Of a DNA stretch of 64,000 nt, positions 1 to 18,760 are shown one piece after another (positions within the stretch are counted from its first letter, which is position 1; every line of letters begins with the position of its first letter). Location of the stretch: contig JACYXH010000026.1 of assembly GCA_026745465.1 (NCBI GenBank), positions 787,501-851,500 of the forward strand. The letters are read 5' to 3'. This DNA comes from Lota lota (lineage: Eukaryota; Chordata; Actinopteri; Gadiformes; Lotidae). Position numbers and translations under genes: made by a program. Below the pieces are notes generated by a model, which was not told the DNA's origin, searched no databases, and saw only the letters and a program-made list of their open reading frames with translations.

Positions 1-230
1 GGATATGGTTGCATGACTTTAAACGAAATGCCATGAAGGCTGGGACTCATCCTCATCATCCACTGTAACACTAGGGACATGAGATGAGGCTATCCAAATG
101 AATTTATACTTATATTTATATATAGTTGTCAATGAGTAGTAAACAAGCGTTATGGGATAGTCTTCCTGTCTATCTCTAAATAGAGCAACCTCCCTCCTAA
201 ATCCTTAATTGAACCTCATGGTGTCACTTT

Positions 231-382
231 GCACTCTCTCTCTCTCTCTCACCCTCTCCCTCTCCCTCTCCCTCTCCCTCTCTCTCTCTCCCTCTCTCCC
301 CATCTCTCCCTCCCTCTCTCTCTCCCCCTCATCCTGTCTCTCTTTCACTCTCACCCTCCCTCTCTCTCTCCCCCTCATCCTC

Positions 383-428
<46 letters not shown>

Positions 429-500
429 TCCCTCTCTCTCTCTCCCTCTCTCCCCCTCTCTCCCTCCCTCTCTCTCTCCCCCTCATCCTCTCTCACACTA
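231..500. repeat. (CT)n / (CTCCCT)n pyrimidine-rich microsatellite
   Basis: The plus strand is almost pure C and T, with CT runs broken by CCCT and CCCCCTCATCC interruptions. The interruptions recur in an ordered way: a 'cccctcatcctctctc' segment appears several times. It therefore looks like a compound array partly spread by larger duplications. All open frames across it (Ser/Leu or Arg/Glu runs) are artefacts of the repeat. Confidence 0.95.
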
Positions 501-1063
501 GATTAGTGTGGCTGAGAGGGGATTTCAGTTCCGTCAAGCCACCCATTGACAGTCCATCACGCTCATCAACAGTCTCAGTTGGGGTTGCTATTTTAGGCGT
601 CAGCGTTTGAATATTCACACACAAGCACAGACAGATCATTTTGCAGTGATTATTAAGATGGTGGCTCGTATCCAATAAATATGTTTATAGCATCCAAATA
701 GCAGTGGCTTTTTCAGCGATACTGTGATGGTACCCAGGTTGAAATACTTAAATGTAGGCCTAATGTTGAGTAATTTTTACGGTGCAATTTTACACTCATT
801 TCTCGAAAGCTCTTCAGTGCAGTAACTAGCAAACAAAGAAATGTTTTTATGAAAAAAGGACAGAGGACAGAGGACTTGAGAGGCATATTGGGGGGGTTTC
901 ATTTTTTCTTCTTCGTCCCGGTTGGAGTGGGAAAGCAGCCTGCATCGAAGAAGAAGAAGGAGCAGCAGCACCATGTCTGCCAGGTCGACCGCATCGCGTC
1001 TTGTCCTGTTCACAGTGAGATCATCATCGTTCCAGCGCTGCAGCGGACATTAATCAGGCTCAC
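501..1063. other. Spacer, no gene recognised
   Basis: Mixed-composition sequence between the first microsatellite and the GC-rich minisatellite. It has short trinucleotide runs (GAAGAAGAAG, AGCAGCAGC around 945-970). Short open frames cross it, but none has recognisable protein features or splice-site support. Confidence 0.5.
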
Positions 1064-1800
1064 CTTGGCGATGTCACCGGCCGCCTCGCCGCTAAGGGTC
1101 CGGGCGTCCGTCGGCGCTCACCGGCCGCCTCGCCGCTAAGGGTCCGGGCGTCTGTCAGCGCTCAGCGGCCGCCTCGCCGCTAAGGGTCCGGGCGTCTGTC
1201 AGCGCTCAGCGGCCCGCCTCGCCGCTAAGGGTCCGGGCGTCTGGTCAGCGCTCACCGGCCGCCCTCGCCGCTAAGGGTCCGGGCGTCTGTCAGCGCTCAC
1301 CCGGCCCGCCCTCGCCGCTAAGGGTTCCGGGCGACCGTCCGGCGCTCAGCGGCCGCCTCGCCAGCTAGGGTCCGGGCGTCCGTCAGCGCTCAGCGGGCCG
1401 CCTCGCCGCTAAGGGTCCCGGGCGTCCGTCAGCGCTCAGCGGCCGCCTCGCCGCTAAGGGTCCGGGCGTCCGTCAGCGCTCAGCGGCCGCCTCGCCGCTA
1501 AGGGTCCGGGCGTCTGTCGGCGCTCAGCGGCCGCCTCGCCGCTAAGGGTCCGGGCGTCTGTCAGCGCTCAGCGGCCGCCTCGCCGCTAAGGGTCCGGGCG
1601 TCCGTCGGCGCTCAGCGGCCGCCTCGCCGCTAAGGGTCCGGGCGTCTGCAGCGCTCAGCGGCCGCCTCGCCGCCTAAGGGTCCGGGCGTCTGGTCAGCGC
1701 TCAGCGGCGCCTCGCCGCTAAGGGTCCGGGCGTCTGTCAGCGCTCACCGGCCGCCTCGCCGCTAAGGGTCCGGGCGTCCGTCAGCCCTCAGCGGCCGCCT
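1064..1800. repeat. GC-rich minisatellite, about 44-bp unit, about 16 copies
   Basis: The unit contains 'gccgcctcgccgctaagg' followed by 'gtccgggcgtc(c/t)gtcagcgctcagcg'. It repeats about every 44 bp, with single-base indels and C/T or A/G changes at fixed places. It is dense in CpG. Several one-base indels fall in short C or G runs (for example GGCCCGCC against GGCCGCC), which may be real variation or long-read consensus error. No frame stays open throughout, so I do not read it as coding. Confidence 0.93.
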
Positions 1801-2495
1801 TGAAGGCAACTGCGAATGGCACAATGGCTGTCGTGTGCTCCCTCAAATAGCAATCACCTCACCGGCGTGTGGGACAGAGCCGATGGCTGCTGCTGCTGCT
1901 GCTGCATAGGAGGAGGGAGGACAAAGTAGGCCTGCTGCTGTGTAACTGCCTTGAGAGCACAGGTCTGCTAATCACTCTGACTACTTGGGCCTGCTGTTGG
2001 GAGTATTCATCTCTGAAACATTATGTTTGACCTAACTGCTTGATCCCCGTCTTAAGAACTCAACGATTTCTAGATTTGCAAGAAATCTCATATCTCATAG
2101 CCTATTTGATGAAAAGTGTTGTTGGCTCTTACTTTGGAGCCAGCACTAAAGGGTTTGCTAAACATTGACACAATATAAACATCTGAAGCTAAATACAAGC
2201 CTATTCATAACGATTCCTTGACTTATTCATGTTATTAGGCTATCCAAAGAAGTGCCGATGCCAGGTGACGTAAACCCTGTCATACATCCCATGTCTTAGT
2301 GGCAAATGCTGACTGTGAGTTTCATTTGTCCTTAGGGAGACGTTTCAGAACGATGGCCGCCGGTCAACATTGGCCTCAGCCAATCAAGATGTGTGATGTC
2401 ATTAACGAGAGCCCCCAAACGCCCAGGAGAATTGCCCGTGACCGTTGAGGATACTCTGTGGCCTGTTTCGTAAGGATGTTGTCATGCTGCATGTG
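1801..2495. other. Spacer, no gene recognised
   Basis: Unique sequence with a small GCT/CTG run near 1887-1905. Nothing coding or RNA-like is recognised before the SINE. Confidence 0.45.
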
Positions 2496-2690
2496 TGGGG
2501 GCCCAGATAGTTTAGCAGGGTTAGGGGGTTCGAGTCCCAACCGACGGGCTCTAGGTTTGAGCCCCGAAGTCCGCAGTCTACCTGTCGGCTCGCCCTTGAG
2601 CAAGCGTCCAAACCCCTGCCTGCTCCGTAAAGACATGTTTCTGAACTCACTGTCGGTCTCTTTGGATAAAAGTGTTACTGCTAAATAGTC
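2496..2690 (+). mobile_element. tRNA-derived SINE with fish L2-type tail
   Basis: A box A-like stretch (tagtttagcaggg, near 2509) is followed by a near-perfect box B (ggttcgagtccc, near 2527), the internal RNA polymerase III promoter of tRNA-derived SINEs. The body carries 'cccttgagcaagcg', then 'ctttggataaaagtg' and 'ctgctaaat' at the 3' end. These are the conserved middle and tail seen in HpaI/V-type fish SINEs, whose tails match L2-clade LINEs. The tail is mutated relative to the usual form, so this is an old copy. The 5' boundary is approximate and no target duplication was established. Confidence 0.82.
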
Positions 2691-2699
2691 AACGGTAAG

Positions 2700-4640
2700 T
2701 GACATAATTAAAGGGGTGGTTTCTGGACGAAAACAGTCCAACTAAGGGCTTTTTCTGCACTTAATCGAAGTGTGACAGCCGAAGTGTCACTGTGCTGTCC
2801 GTCCATCAGGATGTCCTGGCACACGGAAACACAGGACTGAATCATTGATACCAGACAAAGCTCTCTAAAACTGCCCTGTAAATAATGCATGCAGCTCGCT
2901 GGGGAAAAGTAGCAGCAGAAAACTCTTGAGTTACAAGGTGCAAAGTGGAAACGTTGACACCTGAGTCTTGCTGGCAGTTGACAGTCTGCGTTGGTGTAAG
3001 CGAGGGACCGTTCCAAGTACCAGAACACTTTCCGACACCATCTATTTTCGCTAGTTTTTTTGAGGATGGATTAGCATATCATAGACTTCATAGCATGAAT
3101 TACCATAGCATATAGACTAGCAAAGCATAGATTAGCATATCATAGAACAGTAGGGCCTAAATATCATAGACTATCATAGCACACGTTAGATAGGCACATA
3201 GATTCGAATACTTTCTACTGTAGCATTGATGATCATATCATAGAAACCTTAACATAACATCACAACACAGCCCAGCATATCACTGACTCGCTTAGATCAG
3301 CACAACACAGACTGCATTGCATTGATTAGCATATCATTGGACATGATATGCTAGCATTACAGTAGTTGTAAAGCTTGGCAAAAGTAATCGCTGCTAATCA
3401 CGGTTAATTTCCAGTCATGTGAGTGTATGGTAGGGTGTATTTAAACTATCACTCTTAACCCACACTCCGTATTTAAATGAGCCAGTCCATCACGTGCACG
3501 CGCGTCGCGACCATCTGGATCGCAATCAAGAAGCAGCCGTTTGGTGTGACGATCAGCGTCGATCAAGAAACATACGGGCGAAATGACTTTCAAATCTCCA
3601 TAGTTACCGCCGATGTGCAGCTGTGACATCATGACGTGTCAGTTATCCGCAAGTGTGATAAAGCCAGTAGGTCTGTACTTTCTTTTGGGTTTTATATGTA
3701 CTTTTGATAGACTTCACATACGACCTGTGGACTGCAATTTCCCATCATGGTGAATGAACTTGTGCAATGTGCATCGGTATGTGCGTCTTTATTGTAAGCC
3801 TATGTATGGGAATAGTAGTGTGGTGAACTAGTAGTGTGGTGAACTAGTAGTGTGGGTTTCGGCAGCGCTCACACATTAATAAGGAAGACCATTCTTTGCG
3901 ATCTCCGTGATATCGACACACTGAGAGCATGGTGTATTTGACTAAATGTGGATCTCTAAAATACATTTTCGGTCTAATTGTCGAAAACGTGGCGAGTCGC
4001 ACGTCAAATAAATAGGTTTTTCTTGTCTCGTCTTAGTCAATGTGATCCTACATTCTTTCTTTAGCGAACACTCACTATCTTACGCTCTAATGCAAAGAGG
4101 TAGGGTAAATTCTCCAAAGACTCGGTTGTTGTTGTTGTTGTTTATAACACACTGACCATTTAACCTATTAGGGAGCCTGCTCCATTTCTCCAAGTCCTGA
4201 ACTTATCAGGTCAGAGTCCAATACCACAGGCCTCGTCTACAAACAAACAAACAAACATCAAAGTACCACTACTGCGCCTGTCTGTTGACATGGATAGGAA
4301 AGGGCTTTTACATAGTGGTTCAGTACCTCACAGTATGTCTACAGGGATCCTCATTCGACACTTGGGGCACTGGGGCTAGTGTTTTGTAAAACCTCGATGA
4401 CGATGCCATTACATTTTTTTTACTATTTCTCATCGCTTCACTGTTGTAACTGTATCCTGTGGAACCGTTTTCCGACAGTAGGTGGCGGCAGAGAGTTGCG
4501 TCCAGCGGGCGGTTCCATGTAACCGCCGGAGTGCGGATGTAGATGACAGCTTTGTAGATGTTGACAGAAGTACAGATTGTGTGATTTGTCTCTCTGTTTC
4601 TCCCTCTGCTATCAGCATACAATACTGACCCCACAGGGGG
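2700..4640. other. Spacer with a degenerate 'agcatatcataga' repeat (3066-3360)
   Basis: No gene recognised. Between about 3066 and 3360 the motifs 'agcatatcatag' and 'catagattagcat' recur irregularly, an old decayed minisatellite. Near 3820-3855 'gtagtgtggtgaacta' is repeated directly. A (GTT)n run lies at about 4127-4141 and an (AAAC)n run near 4241-4256. Confidence 0.55.
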
Positions 4641-4645
4641 TAATG

Positions 4646-5966
<1,321 letters not shown>

Positions 5967-6175
5967 CATGCAATTAAAGCTAAGGTAGGCAATTTGGAGA
6001 AACCAGCCAGAGTAAGCTAGATTCTGAAAGTATCCAACTGAAACATTCACACCCCTTCCTTCAGGCCTCTCTAAAGCCACTCCCCCAAAACTTGTGACTA
6101 GCTATAACTCGCTAGCTTTAGCAATAGGTCTGATTTTAGTTTTGCAGTGTAGGGGCATTCGCAGCAGTGCAGTGA
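5967..6175 (+). mobile_element. MITE copy, partial (same family as 53641-53893)
   Basis: The left end 'attaaagctaaggtaggcaa' is followed by 'tttggagaaaccagcc', 'agtaagctagatt', 'gaaagtatccaac', 'aggcct', 'aaagccactcccccaaaa' and 'gctagctttagcaatagg'. The same ordered blocks occur at 53641-53893 inside a cep83 intron, at roughly 85-90% identity by eye. The left end matches the reverse complement of that copy's right end, so the family has terminal inverted repeats. No right terminus is visible here. Confidence 0.8.
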
Positions 6176-7997
<1,822 letters not shown>

Positions 7998-8445
7998 GTT
8001 CAGTCCAGTTTAGTTCAGCTCAGTCCAGTTCAGCTCAGCTCAGTTCAGTCCAGTTCAGCTCAGTTCAGTCCAGTTCAGCTCAGCTCAGCTCAGTTCAGTC
8101 CAGTTCAGTTCAGCTCAGTCCAGTCAGCTCAGCTCAGTCCAGTTTAGTTCAGCTCAGTCCAGTTCAGCTCAGCTCAGCTCAGTTCAGTCCAGTTTAGTTC
8201 AGTTCAGTCCAGTTCAGCTCAGTCTAGTTTAGTTCAGCTCAGTCCAGTTCAGCTCAGCTCAGTGCAGTCCAGTTCAGTTCGGCTCAGCTCAGTCCAGTTT
8301 AGTTCAGCTCAGTCCAGTTCAGCTCAGTTCAGCTCAGTGCAGTCCAGTTTAGTTCAGCTCAGTCCAGTTCAGCTCAGCTCAGCTCAGCTCAGTTCAGTCC
8401 AGTTCAGCTCAGCTCAGTCCAGTTTAGTTCAGCTCAGTGCAGTTG
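7998..8445. repeat. Minisatellite built from 'gttcagctca' / 'gtccagtt' five-base-periodic words
   Basis: About 450 bp made of five-base words (cagtt, cagct, cagtc) in varying order, such as 'agttcagctcagtccagtt'. Longer blocks such as 'tccagtttagttcagctcag' recur, so there is a higher-order arrangement above the pentamer. The Ser/Gln-rich frame is a consequence of the period. Confidence 0.93.
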
Positions 8446-9876
8446 TGTCGCGTTATACGGTGCAGTCCACATCCATGAATCTGTCTCAGCCTAGTGTCAT
8501 CACATTCAGGCAGGGATTGTTATTGTGTTTGTTTAGCTATGATATAATGATAAATAATAATAATAATAATAATAATATAACGTAAGATAATTAATAAATG
8601 TAAACGGTCAACAGGCCATGGAGAGGGAGACGGCAGCTTTTCCGTGAGGGAGTCGACCCTACAACTGTAGATGAAGTGTTTATGTCCTCTTATTGAATGG
8701 GTCCTGCCCCATTAGATTGAAGACTGACTTCTCTGTCCGTGTGCTCCTTTGAGTCTGTTTTGCATATTTATACATGAAGCTTGACCCTGTGTTCTTGCCG
8801 TCCATGTTGAACCTACAGTGTAAGTAATGGTCCACTTTAGTACCCCCCCCCCCCCCAACCCCGTCTTTAGAGTGGGGGCCCCACAAACCCACCGGTGCCA
8901 ACGTGCAGACACTGTCTGTGAAAACCTCCAAAACAAAAAAAAAAAGATTCTGCCAAATTGTTTTAATTTACTTTAAAATAATGTTAGCAGAAGTGAGTGT
9001 CCTCGTGGGCGTCAGCAGATGGTGGAAGGCGGTTCTAAAAGCAGACGCGTTCCTCTGCAGGGTTCCTCCAGGGGGTACCGGCCGGCCTCTCGTGGGGTGG
9101 GGGGGGGGGGGGGGGGGCCTGGTCAGCAGGGGTCCTGCCCGTGGCCTCAAAGAGCAGCATCACCTCCTGCTGCTTCTCCTTGCGTTAGCCTCGGACCGTT
9201 CGCAGCCACGTGGGCGCTAGCAGGGCCCGACGCGCCACCGAGACCGGGTTGAGGACGGCCTCCCTGGCTCGCGGTGGACGCTCCGGGGTCGCCACAGTCC
9301 TGGTTGGAGGCAGGATTCTTGGGGCTCCTCACCGGGACGGGGAGCCAGGTGTGCTGTTCCTCCGGGGATGGTCGTCACCGCGCTGGACTGGACCTGGGAT
9401 GGGTCTGGGTCCCTCACCCGCCTCAGGAAAACCAGGATCCAGGAGGCTGCGGGTCCAGATGCCCTGCCGGTCAGGGAGGGCCGATCGCTGGGAAGATGAG
9501 GTCGGTTTAGTTCACGTCAAAGGTTCCTCTGCAATGGTTTCACACTCGCCATGTTTTGGAATCCTCTCATGGATGGTTTGTGGTCCCTACTGAAGGAGCT
9601 GAACTTGCCCGTAGTTCTGTGGAGGTTCTGAGTGAAGTGTGTCCTTTGTCTTGGTGAGGGTTGTTTTTATCGACAGCTTAGAGGAAGTTTTAGAAACCTC
9701 CTCATTGGACCTTTTTGGAACAGTCATGCATTTTGTCATGTACATGACAAAATCACTGATCCTATTTAAAGGTAATTTGTCAACAATGACATTTCCCCCT
9801 TATCATCCTGCTGAATACACTCTCTTTCCAGCAGCTCTTTCACTGTTAAGTCCAGGGCATGGGCCTGAATCAAACG
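8446..9876. other. Spacer with G and C runs and a GC-rich stretch (9040-9480); no gene recognised
   Basis: Contains an (AAT)n run at about 8557-8576, a C run near 8844, a G run near 9101-9117 and a GC-rich interval to about 9480. Open frames of 60-127 codons cross the GC-rich part on both strands, as expected from its composition. None shows a recognisable domain, so I do not call a gene. Confidence 0.45.
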
Positions 9877-10018
9877 TCTATCTATCTATCTATCTTTGTG
9901 TGTCTATTTATCTTATCTATCTATCTATCTTTGTGTGTATCTATCTTTGTTTGTCTATCTATCTATCTATTTATCCTTGTGTCTGTCTATCTATCTGTCT
10001 GTCTGTCTCTCTATATCT
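9877..10018. repeat. (CTAT)n compound tetranucleotide microsatellite
   Basis: Runs of CTAT are broken by 'ctttgtgtgtctat' blocks and end in CTGT and CTCT variants. Confidence 0.93.
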
Positions 10019-10095
10019 ATCCATCATACATGATGTGACCATCACATTTAATCCCTGTGGTTCTTCAATGATTTGATTTTTTTCCTTTCGTCTTT

Positions 10096-11160
<1,065 letters not shown>

Positions 11161-11736
11161 GACACATACAGTGAGTAGGAGGCTGACGACTTGGGCTAAT
11201 TTATCACAACTGTCATCTTGACAGTGATGGCTACTGCTCCAATGTACATCACAGCCTTCAGAGCGATGCCCGTACCATGAGCAGATCAGCCCCCGTTGCC
11301 CTTAAAGTGGAGGATCGTTTCAACAGAACGCTGTTGCATCACTTAAAACGTATACTTAAAAAAAATACTTTTGAACAAACCAACAAAAAAAACCTCTCTT
11401 TTTGCTTAACAGAGTCAGGCCATTGTCGTCGCTGTGCGCCACACTTTGTCATCTCTTGTGTCATAATCCCAGTGCCTCACGGTGTTTGGATCAGCTACCG
11501 TCCAGACAGACAGATTAGGTTAGCGGAGTGAATGTAAAGTACGTGACCAGGCTGTTGTTGTATGTCCATGACTCTTGTATCTGTGTTGAGCTTGTGAAGG
11601 GATGGTGTGGGAGGATGCTCAGCGCTGGTGTGTGCTGGTGAATGGGAGTCCTTGGGTCTCTCCTCAAAGCACAGGCCTGCAATTAAAATACGGACCGTTG
11701 AGTGAGGACAGATTCATTACCATCCCCTTCTCTGGT
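11161..11736. other. Spacer, no gene recognised
   Basis: Unique sequence; short open frames only, without recognisable features. Confidence 0.4.
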
Positions 11737-12127
11737 GTAGATTCATATCATATCTCTGGTTTAGATTTAGATCTCTGGTTTAGATTAATATATCTGGTTT
11801 AGATTAACATCACTGGTTTAGATTAATCTATGGTTTAGATTCATATCTCTGGTTTAGATTAATATCTCTGGTTTAGATTTAGATCTCTGGTTTAGATTCA
11901 TATCTCTGGTTTAGATTATTCCATGGTTTAGATTCATATCTCTGGTTTGGATTCATATCTCTGGTTTGGATTCATATCTCTGGTTTAGATTAACATCGCT
12001 GGTTTAGATTCATATCTCTGGTTTAGATTATTCTCTCTGGTTTAGATTCATATCTCTGGTTTGGATTCATATTTCTGGTTTGGATTCATATCTCTGGTTT
12101 GGATTCATATCTCTGGTTGGGTTCATA
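11737..12127. repeat. Minisatellite, 20-21-bp 'ctctggtttagattcatat' unit
   Basis: About 19 copies of a unit close to 'atctctggtttagattcat', with interchangeable segments (ttagattaatat, ttggattcatat, ttagatttagat). Confidence 0.93.
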
Positions 12128-12417
12128 TCCTATTTACCAGCGCTAGTGTAGTGTGTTATGTTTTGTTATGGACTCAATAGCATCTCTCTCCCCACCAGAC
12201 CTCCCTTCATCTCTAAAATGTCCACATGGCTAAACTCAGAGAACAGAGGGAAAGGGGGAGAGAGAGAGAGAGGAGGCCGTTTGCTATAAATGACTGGCAC
12301 GCGTGACGCATGGTAGCCTTGATTTTGTATTATTTTTTTGCTGCTTGCACATGCCCTTGCTGTACGTTATTATGCAGGCATCTGCTGTCAAGACGCCTTA
12401 AACTCATCCCGTCATTC

Positions 12418-14515
<2,098 letters not shown>

Positions 14516-14599
<84 letters not shown>
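14516..14599. repeat. (TA)n microsatellite
   Basis: About 80 bp of TA dinucleotides, preceded by TATG variants. Confidence 0.95.
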
Positions 14600-14602
<3 letters not shown>

Positions 14603-14771
14603 GGTGAATGTGGACCTACTCATGGACAACCGTACTCAAATACTTCCGCGGTTCCATTGCTCTCGCACGGTGAAGACCATAGCAGTGATGGGAAGGGCCA
14701 CGGCGAGGGTAACTGTCGTTTCTTTTCCATTGGCTCGCAAACAAAGAAAAACAAAGTGTGATCAAAATAAA

Positions 14772-14911
14772 GATCGCTAGGCGAGCGATCCACTGCAACG
14801 ACGTAATTACGGAGGCACTTCGCTCGGCCGCAGTCATTACGAGGGCTGGTTGTTAGTGGTTACCTGTTGTTATGGTTATCTGTTGCTATGGTTACTCGTT
14901 GTTATGGTAAC
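14772..14911 (+). promoter_or_regulatory. Candidate regulatory block: 7-bp-arm palindrome and tandem RFX X-box-like motifs
   Basis: GATCGCT AGGCG AGCGATC (14772-14790) is a perfect inverted repeat. About 60 bp later, four imperfect 16-bp repeats (about 14848-14911) each carry a GTTG(T/C)TATGGTTAC-type word. The last, gttgttatggtaac (14898-14911), fits the RFX-family X-box consensus GTTGYYATGGYAAC. The repeats have no obvious gene start beside them. They could be a real RFX-bound element or a short minisatellite that happens to resemble one. Confidence 0.4.
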
Positions 14912-14959
14912 CAATTCCCCACCGCAACTCGCACACAAGGACCCGGAGCGCCGAAACGA

Positions 14960-15250
<291 letters not shown>

Positions 15251-16119
15251 AAACTTGTTACAAAGGGGTAGCCCCAGCTATTAATCACCTAGTTGGACAT
15301 ATTAGAGTGTGTGTTACCGGTTGATATCCACTGTGTCTATGAGCAGATACCTACGCGCATACAAACATACAGACAGTCCCTACACTCTTTCACATGGAGA
15401 CTGCAATCGGGGTGGGTAGGCCTGCCCAGAACACCAAGCTTACCCTACCCTCCACCAGCGAGCCTAGAGCCATGCACCAGTAGAAGTACGGGTCTTTAGG
15501 GGCCTCACTGAAGCCCCTCTGATATTAGCCTCCACTCGTCACTCACGTGAGCTTTTCTTGTGTCCTCTGGGCACCGATGCTTTGACTATGAACATGGGCG
15601 TTGAAGAAAGATTTTCAATTCACTATGTGGCTACATCCGCCCAAATTAAGGGAGGGAAGAATCTCTGCGATGAATTCCAACAAACCACGCATTGACTTTC
15701 TTTTGGGTTCCAAAAAGAAGGTTAAATCAGTCCCATAGCCCCTTCAGCTACGAAACAACTTCACGTTGAGCTATTTCCGACATCCTGGACCGAAAAAACA
15801 TACAACCCTGTACAGCATTTTAAAGATCACAAAAGATAAGGCATCCTAATGGAATTATCCTGGTGTGGGGAAATCACAAAGAAAAAGAAACCGCCACTGG
15901 CCAATTACACTGACTTGAGTTGCGTTATTCTATGTCTCCAGTGTGACGACGAGCTGTAGTCCAGGGGGCGGAGAGACGGTCCTTATCGGCATGAAAGGCC
16001 CCGGTCCATTGGATAAGGAAGGAGATAAATATAGGAGCCTTGCTTTGTTTCGCTAATCCACCCAGAGGGGCCAACGAAGAGACCTTTTTCCAAATGGGTC
16101 ACCTTTTCTTTTGTGATTG
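15251..16119. other. Spacer, no gene recognised
   Basis: Mixed-composition sequence without recognisable coding exons or RNA genes. Confidence 0.4.
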
Positions 16120-16276
<157 letters not shown>

Positions 16277-16574
16277 GTCCATTCCAGATGTGCGTGTGTG
16301 TGCGACCTATAGTCACTCTTTTAATAAAAACGCCAGATCCGAGCCGCGCCGTGGCCTCCAGCAGGTCCTCATCTTCACTCCATCACTTTACACAGGTCAT
16401 GTGACGGGTCTTGTGGTTCACATAGCAACAACAACAACAACGACAACACAAGGACAGTAAAAGACCCTTTGAAAGAGCCGCTCTTGTGGGAGTCCGGCCC
16501 GTGTGCACACTCCATAAGGAACCGCTCCGGCACGGTGTTTATGTAACGCTACGCTGTCCCGCGGAAGGCTAGGA

Positions 16575-17695
16575 GCGTTGTGTTGTGTTGTGTTGGGAAG
16601 GGGCTATGAGTGCTGTTCTGTTGTGTTGTGTTGGGAAGGGGCTACGGCTACGAGTGCTGTTGTGTTGTGTTGTGTTGTGTTGTGTTGTGTTGGGAAGGGG
16701 CTACAGCTAGCTACCAGCGCTATGTGTTAGCGTTGAGTTTTGTTGTGTTGGGAAGGGGCTACAGCTAGCTACCAGCGCTATGTGTTAGCGTTTAGTTGTG
16801 TTGTGTTGGGAAGGGGCTACAGCTAGCTAACAGCGCTATGTGTTAGCGTTGAGTTTTGTTGCGTTGGGAAGGAGCTACAGCTAGCTACCAGCGCTATGTG
16901 TTAGCGTTGTGTTGTGTTGTGTTGGGAAGGGGCTATGAGTGCTGTTGTGTTGTGTTGTGTTGGGAAGGGGCTACGGCTACGAGTGCTGTTGTGTTGTGTT
17001 GGGAAGGGGCTACAGTTAGCTACCAGCGCTATGTGTTAGCGTTGAGTTGTGTTGTGTTGGGAAGGGGCTACAGCTAGCTACCAGCACTATGTGTTAGCGT
17101 TGAGTTGTGTTGTGTTGGGAAGGGGCTACAGCTAGCTACCAGCACTATGTGTTAGCGTTGAGTTGTGTTGTGTTGGGAAGGGGCTACAGCTAGCTACCAG
17201 CGCTATGTGTTAGCGTTGAGTTGTGTTGTGTTGGGAAGGGGCTACAGCTAGCTACCAGCGCTATGTGTTAGCGTTGTGTTGTGTTGTGTTGGGAAGGGGC
17301 TATGAGTGCTGTTGTGTTGTGTTGTGTTGGGAAGGGGCTACGGCTACGGGTGCTGTTGTGTTGTGTTGTGTTGGGATGGGGCTACGACTACGAGTGCTGT
17401 TGTGTTGTGTTGTGTTGGGAAGGGGCTACAGTTAGCTACCAGCGCTATGTGTTAGCGTTGAGTTGTGTTGTGTTGGGAAGGGGCTACAGTTAGCTACCAG
17501 CGCTATGTGTTAGCGTTGAGTTGTGTTGTGTTGGGAAGGGGCTACTGCTGCCAGCGCTATGTGTCAGCGTTGAGTTGTGTTGTGTTGGGAAGGGGCTACT
17601 GCTACCAGCGCTATGTGTCAGCGTTGAGTTGTGTTGTGTTGGGAAGGGGCTACTGCTACCAGCGCTATGTGTTAGCGTTGAGTTGCGTGTGCAGC
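16575..17695. repeat. Minisatellite with about 60-bp unit and two unit types, 1.1 kb
   Basis: Each unit has a (TTGTG)n segment, the constant 'ttgggaaggggctac', then one of two tails. The long tail has 'agctagctaccagcgctatg' and 'tgttagcgttga'; the short tail is 'tatgagtgctg' or 'ggctacgagtgctg'. Short units come in pairs at about 16600-16670, 16920-16990 and 17285-17400, with runs of long units between, so there is higher-order periodicity. Toward the right end the long tail changes to 'actgctaccagcgctatg'. Frames reading as repeated Cys/Val/Leu stretches are by-products. Confidence 0.94.
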
Positions 17696-17839
17696 TTGAC
17701 ACGCGTGTGCCAGAAGCAGCTGCTGCTGAAGTCATAATTTTTTTTAAGCAATGGTTGGATTTCCCCTCCGTGAAATTATCCCTCTTATTTTAAGAGCAGG
17801 TAAAACTGGAGCTAAGCGAGAGGCCACAAGCTTTTTATC

Positions 17840-18140
17840 TCACTATTCCTCTCTCTTTTCACTTCCTCTCTCTCTCTTTCCCTCTCTTTTTTTCTATATC
17901 TCTCTCTCCCTGTCTCTTTATTTCCCCATTTATCTCTTTTTATCCTCTTTATTTCTATATATCTCTCTGTTTCTATCTCCCTATATCTTTTTTATTTAAA
18001 TCTCTATATCTTTCTCTTTCCCGCTCTCTCTTTTTCTATATATCTTTCTCTCTCCCTATCTCTCTTTATTCCTCTGCATCTTTCCCTTTGTCTCTCCCTC
18101 TTTTGTCTTTATATTTTTCTCTACCCCTTTGTCTCCCGTC
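17840..18140. repeat. Degenerate pyrimidine-rich tract (TCTCTATATCTCTTT)n
   Basis: C/T-rich sequence with recurring 'tatctctctttc' and 'tttctatatatc' words; a decayed compound microsatellite. Confidence 0.8.
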
Positions 18141-18529
18141 TTTTCCTCCCCCCTCTAAGGTCGATCTATTTACACTCTCACCTCGGGCACCAGATGCACA
18201 TTCGCTTTTCTTTTTAGCTTTTAATGGCGTGTCAAGTGTGATTGTACCCTGCTTTGGGCCAGGGGGGTGGGGGGGGACGGACGGACGGACGGACGTGCTT
18301 TTATTTTGGCGGGGTGTGATGCAGTTAAAACAGCACACCTGTCCATGCCCATGAAAAACGTGACATCATGAAAATCTTTGTATTTTCCGGTTCTTACGGC
18401 GGTTATGTAACAACAGGTTTCACCAGGGGACCAAAGAGGGATCCCTGCGGAACTCGAGCTAAAACAATAGAACACGGACAGATGGGAGGAACCCACCTGT
18501 CTCCCTTCCTTTATTCTGCTCCGTTTCTC

Positions 18530-18666
<137 letters not shown>

Positions 18667-18760
18667 CCTGTGATTTGTTTAGAGAACGCAGTGGCCCCTA
18701 TCTTTGGCATCCTGGGTTGGGGGGGGTGGGGGGTGGGGTGAGGTAGGGGGTGGGAACGGG

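Noticed and set aside
9210..9593. 127-codon frame in a GC-rich stretch
   Set aside because: Comparable frames exist on both strands there, with no domain, and composition alone explains them.
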